Shown: positions 52,398 to 59,233 of the stretch, in pieces
Position numbering within the stretch: position 1 is the first letter of the stretch
How the letters are laid out: each line of letters begins with the position of its first letter
DNA from: Gemmatimonadaceae bacterium
GTDB taxonomy: Bacteria; Gemmatimonadota; Gemmatimonadetes; Gemmatimonadales; Gemmatimonadaceae
Length of the DNA: 64,000 bases
Direction of reading: 5' to 3'
Assembly (NCBI GenBank): GCA_019752115.1
Contig: JAIEMN010000004.1
Span: 62,001 to 126,000, forward strand
The notes under the pieces: model-generated
The model's database searches: none
Seen by the model: only the letters and a program-made list of their open reading frames with translations
What the model was told of the DNA's origin: nothing
Translations under genes and position numbers: made by a program

Positions 52398-53435
52398 TTA
52401 GCGGACGTACTCCTGCGCCGCGGCGCTGAAGGCGGTCGGCGTTGGCTGCGTGGCGGGTACGTACTCGAGCCGTACCCGCGATTCGCTGAGGAGTTGCGCG
52501 AGCACCCACCCGGCGCCGATGCGCCCCATCACGGGCGTTCCGCGAAAGATGACGAGACCGCGCGACTGGTCTACCGTGCGCGGGTCGGGATCGGTGGCGG
52601 CGATTTTCAGGACGCCGGCCTCGGTGAGGGTGCCCCCGATGGAGATGCGCGGCGTGCCATCGGTCCAGTCATAGGTGAACGACACGCTCTTGGGCCAGCC
52701 GGCGGGGCCGTTCACGAGCTCGGATGCCGAGGTCGCAATGGACGTATGGAACCAGTCGCCGGAGAGTCGACCGGCCACGCCGTAGTCGGTCTTGCCATCG
52801 GGATCGATCGGACGGCCATCGATCGTTCGCACGCGCGCGCGCAACCAGCTGCGTAGCGGTTCAATGAAGTAGCGGTACGGCGACGCCACATGCAGCGAGG
52901 CGCCATAACGTGCCGGCACGAGCCGCCCGGGTACTGGTGCGTCGTCGTCCACGACGCCGAGGTCCATGCTCGGACACCGGCCCGTGGTCGTCCCGATGGT
53001 ATCACCCACCTGGACGCGGGTACCGACTCGAACGCCGGGCTTCAGCAGAATGTGGTCGTAGTAGTAGCGGAAGGTACGCGTCATCAGGACTTCGACCTTG
53101 AGATCCCCCGTGGATTCGGTCTGCAGCACGAAGTCGATGACGCCGCTGCCGATCGCGCGCACGGGGCGCGGCGAACAATCGGGCGGCGTGGGGCTCCCAC
53201 TCCACGGGTCCACGAAATTCAGATAGACGTGATCGGTGGGCAGCACGTGGCCCGGTGGCGCCAGATAGCCGAGGGGCGTCCCCGACACGAGGGTGCTGCT
53301 GTCGAGCGGCAGGACCGTGAAGACTCCGGGGCCGGTGGCGGTGATGCCGTACGGATTGTCGTTCGCGGGCGCCGTGCTCTCGTGCGAACCGCAGGCGGCG
53401 AGGGCGACGAGACTGAAGAGGACGAAGGGGCGCAT
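52398..53435 (-). CDS. Lipoprotein with degenerate M23-like domain
   Basis: This 345-residue protein has a signal with lipobox (LVALAACGS), so it is probably lipid-anchored. The middle (about 95-190) follows the LytM/M23 peptidase pattern: AIGSGVIDFV, TFRYYYDHILLKPGVRVG, VQVGDTIGTT. However, the final HxH of M23 is replaced (SMDLGVVDD), and the HxxxD site is unclear. It is therefore probably a non-catalytic member, as seen in cell-wall regulatory proteins. The C-terminal half is beta-rich and unrecognised. Confidence 0.55.
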   Translation of the reverse strand: MRPFVLFSLVALAACGSHESTAPANDNPYGITATGPGVFTVLPLDSSTLVSGTPLGYLAPPGHVLPTDHVYLNFVDPWSGSPTPPDCSPRPVRAIGSGVIDFVLQTESTGDLKVEVLMTRTFRYYYDHILLKPGVRVGTRVQVGDTIGTTTGRCPSMDLGVVDDDAPVPGRLVPARYGASLHVASPYRYFIEPLRSWLRARVRTIDGRPIDPDGKTDYGVAGRLSGDWFHTSIATSASELVNGPAGWPKSVSFTYDWTDGTPRISIGGTLTEAGVLKIAATDPDPRTVDQSRGLVIFRGTPVMGRIGAGWVLAQLLSESRVRLEYVPATQPTPTAFSAAAQEYVR

Positions 53436-53489
53436 GCCCTACGGACGGGGGCAGGCGGCCACTGGCAACCAGCGGTCTCGATGGGCGGC

Positions 53490-54053
53490 CTAGTCGCCGG
53501 GGAGGCTGACGTCCTGAAGAAAGAAGGCGGCGAGTTCGCTGCGGCCCTGCACGCCGGCTTTCCGGTACACGTCGACGGCCTGCTGGCGGACGGTGCGTTC
53601 GGAGCGGCCAAGCTGGGCGGCGACCTGCTTGTGGCCGAGTCCCTTGAGCAGGAGCAGGGCGACTTCGCGTTCGGCGCGGGTGAGCTGCCAGGTGGTGAAC
53701 TGCCCGTCGATCGCCGCGCCGAATCCCTGCAGGGCCTGTTCGGCGCTCGCGCGCCAGGCGTCGCGCTCCTGCTGGCGCTGGGCCAGCGCGGCGGTGGTGG
53801 CGGCCAGGCTGTGCTGGGTGTCGCGGAGCGCCGCGGTGGAGGCACGCCAGCGGCGGAAGAGAACAATGGAGAAGCTCAGACTCACCACAACGGTGAGCAC
53901 TTCCCAGGCGACGTGCAGCGTGAGCCAGGAGGCCGGGCGGTCGAGCACGAGATCGACGACGCCCGCCACAACCACAAAGAACAGGAACGCGGCCATGATC
54001 GCGCTGAGCGATCCGGTCATCGGGTCCGATTCGGCGTCACGTTCCGCGTGCAT
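53490..54053 (-). CDS. Membrane-anchored LuxR-type regulator
   Basis: This 187-residue protein has two hydrophobic segments (about 15-33 and 42-61), a coiled-coil (RASTAALRDTQHSLAATTAA, to about 105) and a C-terminal LuxR HTH (LTRAEREVALLLLKGLGHKQ and QLGRSERTVRQQAVDVYRKAG). No sensor domain is visible between membrane and HTH. Anchored regulators of this kind are uncommon; the membrane part may itself be the sensor. A palindrome with CGACAGTGA/TCACCTGTCG arms lies in the divergent promoter region. Confidence 0.75.
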   Translation of the reverse strand: MHAERDAESDPMTGSLSAIMAAFLFFVVVAGVVDLVLDRPASWLTLHVAWEVLTVVVSLSFSIVLFRRWRASTAALRDTQHSLAATTAALAQRQQERDAWRASAEQALQGFGAAIDGQFTTWQLTRAEREVALLLLKGLGHKQVAAQLGRSERTVRQQAVDVYRKAGVQGRSELAAFFLQDVSLPGD

Positions 54054-54073
54054 GGTACAGATGTCGGATAGAT

Positions 54074-54099
54074 CGACAGTGAAATCAAGTCACCTGTCG
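54074..54099. promoter_or_regulatory. Inverted repeat between the LuxR-type and DUF2231 genes
   Basis: CGACAGTGA (54074-54082) and TCACCTGTCG (54090-54099) form an inverted repeat (one-base offset) in the divergent gap. It is a candidate binding site for the LuxR-type protein. Confidence 0.45.
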
Positions 54100-54203
54100 G
54101 ATTCAGCGGGCGGCCGGTGCGGCTGATGTTCATCTCCGAGGCGCCGCTCGAGCGCCCCGTCGATGTACGCACGGTGAACACGCCCTTTGAATCGGAGCTG
54201 ACG

Positions 54204-54770
54204 ATGATGTTTCAAAACCTGCCGTTGCATGCGCTGGTGGTGCATCTCCCCATCGCGCTGACCGTTCTGGTCCCGCTGTTCGTGCTGCTGGCCTTCTTTC
54301 TGGCGAAGCGCGGGGTCGCCGCCAACAAGGCCTGGATGCTCCCGACTGGGCTGCTGGCCCTGCTGCTGGTGAGTGGCTGGGTCTCGCTGCAGACGGGTGA
54401 GCAACAGGAAGACAAAGTCGAGCCGGTGGTCCCGGGCGCGGCGTTCGAGACCCATGAGGAAGCCGCCGAGCTATTCCTGTTCATCACCGGCGGCGTGCTC
54501 GTGCTGGCGGCAGGTGGTCTGATGAACAACCGCGCGGCCAAGGCGCTGCGCGTGGCGGGGGCCGCCGGCACCCTGGCCGTGCTGGGCGCGGGCTACAACG
54601 TGGGACACAGCGGCGGAAAGCTGGTCTACCAGTACGGCGCGGCCAGCGCCTATGCGACGGCGGGGACGACAGCGACCGCGCGTGCCCAGGGTGGCGCGGC
54701 GGCCGGACCGATGACAGGATCGGCGGCGGGCGAACTGAGCCGCGGCGATCACAAGGACGACGATCGCTAA
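54204..54770 (+). CDS. DUF2231 membrane protein
   Basis: This 188-residue protein has four TM segments (about 10-33, 46-62, 88-106, 115-132) and the DUF2231 pattern NLPLHALVVHLPIALTVLVPLF with conserved His, plus HEEAAELFLFITGG. DUF2231 proteins are heme/redox-linked membrane proteins of uncertain function. ATG 54204 has GGAG at 54194-54197 (6-bp spacing). The C-terminal 45 residues are Ala/Gly-rich then acidic. It is divergent from the LuxR-type gene. Confidence 0.8.
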   Translation: MMFQNLPLHALVVHLPIALTVLVPLFVLLAFFLAKRGVAANKAWMLPTGLLALLLVSGWVSLQTGEQQEDKVEPVVPGAAFETHEEAAELFLFITGGVLVLAAGGLMNNRAAKALRVAGAAGTLAVLGAGYNVGHSGGKLVYQYGAASAYATAGTTATARAQGGAAAGPMTGSAAGELSRGDHKDDDR

Positions 54771-54806
54771 AGGTCAGCCCATAACCGACCGATCGATCCA
54801 GAACCC

Positions 54807-55382
54807 TCAGCGACCGCGCAGGATGCCGATCAGCGCCTCAAGATCGGCGGTGAGGTCGCTGAGGGTGGCGCCGGAGCCGACCCGGACCGGCACGCTGGCC
54901 CAGTGGTTCACCACGGCGCGGGCCAGCGCGGCCACGGGTGCGGTCCCCCGTACCTCGCCGCGCCGGACGGCGATGGCGAGGACGGTGGCCACGGCGCCGA
55001 GCAGGCGGGTCTGCAGGGAGGACAACGCCTGTTGCACGCCGGGGTCGGCGCCGCGCTCCAGCGCGGCCCAGGCGAATACACAGCCGCCCTGCTCGAGGAC
55101 CCGGGTGGCCCGCCCGAGCAGATAGGCCCGCAGGGCGCTGACACCAGCCGCCGCCTCATCGAACAGCTGAGCGATCCGCGCCTCTTCGGCAGCAACCTCG
55201 TGCGCCAGTGCGCTCGCGAAGAGCCCCGCCTTGTCACCGAAGGTGTCGTAGAGACTTTGGCGGCCCAACCCGGTCGCCTCCTCGAGGGTGGCCAGCGATG
55301 CCCCGGCGTAGCCCCGGACGCGAAAGACCTGCCCGACCAGCGGGACGATCTGCGCAGGATCGAAGGCTTTGGGGCGGGCCAT
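54807..55382 (-). CDS. TetR family transcriptional regulator
   Basis: This 191-residue protein has an N-terminal TetR HTH (FRVRGYAGASLATLEEATGL and RQSLYDTFGDKAGLF) and a helical ligand-binding region. The ligand is unknown. The gene begins 12 bp after the stop of the lipoprotein gene, so they are probably one operon. A perfect palindrome TGACCGATCGGTCA in the gene boundary is its likely operator. Confidence 0.88.
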   Translation of the reverse strand: MARPKAFDPAQIVPLVGQVFRVRGYAGASLATLEEATGLGRQSLYDTFGDKAGLFASALAHEVAAEEARIAQLFDEAAAGVSALRAYLLGRATRVLEQGGCVFAWAALERGADPGVQQALSSLQTRLLGAVATVLAIAVRRGEVRGTAPVAALARAVVNHWASVPVRVGSGATLSDLTADLEALIGILRGR

Positions 55383-55394
55383 GGCCCATGGATA

Positions 55395-56075
55395 CTATTT
55401 TCTGACCGATCGGTCAACCATCTGCGAACTTTGCCGGCGGCTGCGCTGATGGATACTCAGCGACGGCACCACGATCACCCGGTTGCGGCGGAGTTCGAGC
55501 GCGGAGCGATCGTAGAACACCCCGACCTCCAGCCCCAGCCCCAGCCCCAGCGCACCGCTCCCCATGCGGAGGCCGCCGAACGCCCCCGCCGTGGGGTCGT
55601 CCCGCACCGCGGTGCTCGACATCGGCAGCACCTGAATGACGCGGAGCCCTCCATACGGCACCCAGTCCCGATCGGGGTCCCCCGACCGGATCAGGGTCGC
55701 TTCGAAGTGGGCGTGCTGCCCGAGGTTCACGAATCCGGCCCCGGCCAGCAACGCCGTGGCGGCTCCCGGCTTGGCCGAACGTCCATCAAGCCGGTGCTTC
55801 ACGGTCATGATCACGCCGCTCGAGGAGTTGATCCGCACGCCGACGTCGTTCCGCTCGTCCACGCCATGCCGGATGTCGACATCGAGCGATGGCACGGAGT
55901 AGCGGTTGCCGGCGCTGTCGAAATTGGCCCCGTTGGGCACCACGGTCATAATCGACGTGACCGATCGCTCGCCCTCGGCGAGGGGCTGGGCGGTCGTGTG
56001 CACGGCGTAGGGGGTGCAGGCCACCAGCAGCACGCCGGCCGGGAGCAGTGGGAAGAAGCGTCGGAGGCTGGGCAT
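55395..56075 (-). CDS. Exported lipoprotein, beta-rich
   Basis: This 226-residue protein has a signal with lipobox (PAGVLLVACTPYAV). The body is strand-rich with repeated short hydrophobic patterns (SVTSIMTVVPNG, DVGVRINSSSGVIMTV, GALGLGLGLEVGVFYDR), suggesting an outer-membrane-like beta protein. It contains a (CCAGCC)4-type repeat coding for GLGLGL at about 55529-55552. Its last residues (VDRSVRK) are encoded by the TetR operator. It is followed after 12 bp by the TetR gene and is divergent from FabH. Confidence 0.55.
   Translation of the reverse strand: MPSLRRFFPLLPAGVLLVACTPYAVHTTAQPLAEGERSVTSIMTVVPNGANFDSAGNRYSVPSLDVDIRHGVDERNDVGVRINSSSGVIMTVKHRLDGRSAKPGAATALLAGAGFVNLGQHAHFEATLIRSGDPDRDWVPYGGLRVIQVLPMSSTAVRDDPTAGAFGGLRMGSGALGLGLGLEVGVFYDRSALELRRNRVIVVPSLSIHQRSRRQSSQMVDRSVRK
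55403..55416. promoter_or_regulatory. TetR-type operator in the lipoprotein/TetR gene junction
   Basis: TGACCGATCGGTCA is a perfect 14-bp palindrome 21 bp upstream of the TetR start. It overlaps the 3' coding end of the upstream lipoprotein gene, so it can be seen by RNA polymerase only after transcription of that gene or from an internal promoter. Confidence 0.6.
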
Positions 56076-56162
56076 CGGGCGTCGGGGTTGGGGCGGACCG
56101 GCCATCCGGTCACGCCGTGGAGTGCCAACACAGTGCCCGGCGCCGAGTCCGCGGCCCATCCG

Positions 56163-56175
56163 CTACGTGACGTAG
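56163..56175. promoter_or_regulatory. Palindrome in the FabH/lipoprotein divergent gap
   Basis: CTACGTGACGTAG is a perfect palindrome around a single G. It lies in the 220-bp gap (56076-56295) between the divergent lipoprotein and FabH genes and is a possible operator. No other clear signal is seen there. Confidence 0.4.
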
Positions 56176-56295
56176 ACGGCTCCGGCAGCCGGCCCATCTT
56201 GTCCCGGCTCTCCCCGCTCTCTAGCGTTCCGCACCTCCCTCCGGCCCGGCGCTCCCGCCGGCCCACCGACGCTGCCACCTCCGGCCACTCCCCTC

Positions 56296-57432
56296 GTGAC
56301 GCGCTACGCGGCCATCACCGGTTGGGGCGAAGGGCTCCCGCCCGCCGTCCTGACCAACGACGACCTGTCCACCTTCCTCGAGACGTCCGACGAATGGATC
56401 GTCCAGCGCACCGGCATGAAGGAGCGCCGGGTGTCGCATGTCTCGGCGATCGAGATGGCGACCATCGCCAGTAAGCGCGCCCTCGCCTGTGCGGGCCTCG
56501 ACGCATCGGCGCTCGAGCTCATCGTGTACGGCAGCTGCTCCCCCGATGAGCAGGTCCCAAACTCGGCCTCCGGCGTGCAGGTCGCCATCGGGGCGACGCG
56601 CGCCGCGGCGATGGATGTGAATACGGCGTGCACGAGCTTCCTCTACGGTCTCTCGAGCGCCACCGCGATGATCCAGAGCGGCATGGTGCAGAACGCGCTC
56701 GTCATCGGCGTGGAGTACATCAGCCCGTTCATGGACTGGAGCAACCGCAACGTGGCCGTGCTCTTTGGCGACGGCGCGGCGGCGGTGGTGCTGCAGGCCA
56801 GCGATACGCCGAGCGGCGTGATCGGCACCGTACTCGGCTGCGATGCCGAGGCGCGGCAGACACTCCGCGTGCGCGGGATGGGATGCAGCTATGTGAACGG
56901 CGGCCTCACCTACGGCGACACCCTGTGGGACTTTGACGGGCAGGCCATCTTCAAGCGCGCCGTGCACGGGATGAGCGAAGCGTGCGCCCGGGTAATGCGC
57001 GAGGCCGGCGTCACCGCGGATGACATCGATCTCGTGGTACCGCATCAGGCCAACCTGCGCATCATCGAGGCGGTGGCGAAGTATGCCGGCGTGCCGATGG
57101 AGCGCGTCATGGTCACCGTGCACAAGTACGGCAACATGAGCGCCGCCACCGTGCCGGTGAGCCTGGTGGACGCGCTCAAGGAAGGGCGCATCACCCCGGG
57201 CTCGCTGGTGTTGATGCCCGGCTTTGGTGGTGGACTGACGTTCGGCGCGCTGCTCGTGCGCTGGGGCGATCGGGTGACGCCGCTCGGTACGAGTGACGCC
57301 GCCTTCCCCCCGGCACCGCATACCGCACTCGAGATGGTGAACGCGATCCGGGCCCGGCAGGTGCACAAGGAGCGCTCGCAGCAGGCGCTGCTCGAGACGC
57401 GGTTCATCGAAAGCATGCTCGCGCCGGCCTAG
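56296..57432 (+). CDS. fabH: 3-oxoacyl-ACP synthase III-like (KAS III) protein
   Basis: This 378-residue protein has the KAS III triad: Cys112 in DVNTACTSFLYG, His250 in VVPHQANLRI and Asn280 in VHKYGNMSAATVP. It condenses acetyl- or acyl-CoA with malonyl-ACP to start fatty-acid synthesis; standalone FabH copies can also make secondary metabolites. Typical FabH is about 320 residues, so this one has about 45 extra at the C-terminus (SQQALLETRFIESML). GTG 56296 is the start by alignment; no neighbouring fab genes are present. Confidence 0.88.
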   Translation: MTRYAAITGWGEGLPPAVLTNDDLSTFLETSDEWIVQRTGMKERRVSHVSAIEMATIASKRALACAGLDASALELIVYGSCSPDEQVPNSASGVQVAIGATRAAAMDVNTACTSFLYGLSSATAMIQSGMVQNALVIGVEYISPFMDWSNRNVAVLFGDGAAAVVLQASDTPSGVIGTVLGCDAEARQTLRVRGMGCSYVNGGLTYGDTLWDFDGQAIFKRAVHGMSEACARVMREAGVTADDIDLVVPHQANLRIIEAVAKYAGVPMERVMVTVHKYGNMSAATVPVSLVDALKEGRITPGSLVLMPGFGGGLTFGALLVRWGDRVTPLGTSDAAFPPAPHTALEMVNAIRARQVHKERSQQALLETRFIESMLAPA

Positions 57433-57474
57433 GGCGCGGAACCGGGGCGCGTGGCGGCGCATTAGGTTGCCGCC

Positions 57475-57897
57475 ATGCTCGAACCCCGCATCGATCTCCG
57501 TCGCATTCCCCTGGCCACCGCCATCGCCACCACCGGTGGCGTGGCGGGGAACGTGGTCATCCTGAAAGTCGCCGAACGCTACGGCACCCTCACCATTGGC
57601 GTGGGCGAGACAGTTCTGTTCAGCGTCATCGGTGCGCTCCTCGCGGCCGCCGTGTTCGCCGCGCTCGGCAAAATGACGCCGTACGCGGTACGCTGGTTCA
57701 CGATTCTCGCGACCATTGCCATCGCCGTCTATGGCGTGGGCCCCATTGCGGCGGCGTACGAACCCTACATGGAAGGCGCGCCGCTGTTCACGCTCACCAC
57801 CGTCGTGGCGACGGAGCTGATGCACATCAACAGCGGCGCGTGGATTCTGGTGGCGCTGTTGCGCTTCACACGGGCGCCGTTGGCACCCACACACTGA
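57475..57897 (+). CDS. Four-TM membrane protein (DUF6069-like)
   Basis: This 140-residue protein has four hydrophobic segments (about 13-33, 45-63, 73-90, 102-126) and a phrase pattern (LATAIATTGGVAGNVVIL, ELMHINSGAWILVALL) seen in DUF6069-like proteins. Function unknown. It follows FabH after 42 bp and overlaps the convergent histidine kinase gene by 32 bp at the 3' end. Confidence 0.6.
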   Translation: MLEPRIDLRRIPLATAIATTGGVAGNVVILKVAERYGTLTIGVGETVLFSVIGALLAAAVFAALGKMTPYAVRWFTILATIAIAVYGVGPIAAAYEPYMEGAPLFTLTTVVATELMHINSGAWILVALLRFTRAPLAPTH

Positions 57898-59137
57898 AGG
57901 TCGTGCCCCGCCCCACGGCGCTGCTCACGCGCACCCGGCCACGGGCCCCTTCGAGAATCCGGCTCACCATCGCGAGCCCAAGCCCCGTACCGCGCGCGCA
58001 CGTCTTGGTGGTGAAGAAGGGCTCCCACATGCGTCGCTGCACCTCCGTGGCAATACCGGTGCCGGTATCCTGCACGTCAAAGAGCACACCGTCTTCCTGC
58101 GGATAGGCGTGCACGCGTAGCGTGCCACCGGCCGGCATCGCGTCGCGCGCGTTGAGCGCGAGGTTGATGAGAACCTGTTCGAGTCGTCCGCGATCGATGG
58201 CGAGGGGCGCGTCGGCTTCATTCTTCAGCTCGACCTGCACCCGCTGCCCCATGAGCGGGCGCAAGATCAGGTCGAGTCGAGCGAAGAGCTCGCTCGGCAT
58301 CGCGGTGGTATCGTCGGCCCCCGTCTCCCGCCCCACCGTCAGAATCGTGCGCAGGCGCGTCGACGCCTCGTCGCCCACCCGACGCAGATCACGGATCGCC
58401 ACCTGCGCCTCCGCGGGTAGCGGATGCTCTTCGAGCAGCTCGGCCGTAGCGGTCATCACCTGCACGATGTTCGCCAGATCGTGCGTCATCCCGGTGGTGA
58501 CGACATTTACCAGCTCGCGGCGCTGCAGCACCTCGACTTCCCGCTGCGCCTCCAGCATGGCCTGCAGGCGGGCCTCCGCTTCGGCCTGCGCATCACGGTA
58601 GATGTGGATGGTCTGCTGCAGTACCCGTGCGCTGAACCACAGCCCCGTGAACATCACCAGAATGGTGACGATGCGATACGTCACCGGCTGCAGATATTCG
58701 GGCGCCGTTGGAGTGACGAGGTTGTTGGCGGAGAGGACGAGATTGAGGACGACCGCCACCACATACGCCGCCAGCACGCCGAGTGAGGCCCGCATGCCGT
58801 AGAACAGCATGGAGAGCGTGAGCACCACCACGACTGCCATCGTGCTGAGCGCGCGCGGGGCATTCACGATCATCGGGACGATCGAGATCAGCATGATGAC
58901 CGCAATCGCGTACCGGGCGCGCTGCTCCGCGGGCCAGCGCGGGCGTTGCAGCAGCCACCCCACGAATGGCAGACCTCCCAACACCAGCAGGATGAGCGGG
59001 CGCGTGCCCGGCTCATTCCAGCGCGAGATCAGTCCCGCACCAAAGACCGGCGTCCAAAGCCACAGCACCAATCGCGAGAGGAGGCGCAACGCCGCCTCTC
59101 GTGCCGATTCGAGCGGATGATGTCCCACCGAGAGCAT
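57866..59137 (-). CDS. Membrane histidine kinase
   Basis: This 423-residue protein has about five TM segments (22-150) and a cytoplasmic kinase core: H-box MTHDLANIVQVM, N-box NLALNARDAMP, G1 DTGTGIA and G2 GTGLGLAMV. All are intact. A short coiled coil (IYRDAQAEAEARLQAMLEA) joins the membrane part to the H-box. No response regulator gene is adjacent, so it is an orphan kinase. ATG 59137 is the first Met before the TM part. Confidence 0.85.
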   Translation of the reverse strand: MLSVGHHPLESAREAALRLLSRLVLWLWTPVFGAGLISRWNEPGTRPLILLVLGGLPFVGWLLQRPRWPAEQRARYAIAVIMLISIVPMIVNAPRALSTMAVVVVLTLSMLFYGMRASLGVLAAYVVAVVLNLVLSANNLVTPTAPEYLQPVTYRIVTILVMFTGLWFSARVLQQTIHIYRDAQAEAEARLQAMLEAQREVEVLQRRELVNVVTTGMTHDLANIVQVMTATAELLEEHPLPAEAQVAIRDLRRVGDEASTRLRTILTVGRETGADDTTAMPSELFARLDLILRPLMGQRVQVELKNEADAPLAIDRGRLEQVLINLALNARDAMPAGGTLRVHAYPQEDGVLFDVQDTGTGIATEVQRRMWEPFFTTKTCARGTGLGLAMVSRILEGARGRVRVSSAVGRGTTFSVWVPTAPV

Positions 59138-59233
59138 GTCACAAAGCAACGAGGCTGACGCGACGTGCGCCAGCCTCGGTGCCCAACCGTTCGTCCCGCG
59201 CGCCTGTCGTGCGATCGACCGGTCGCGTGCGCT

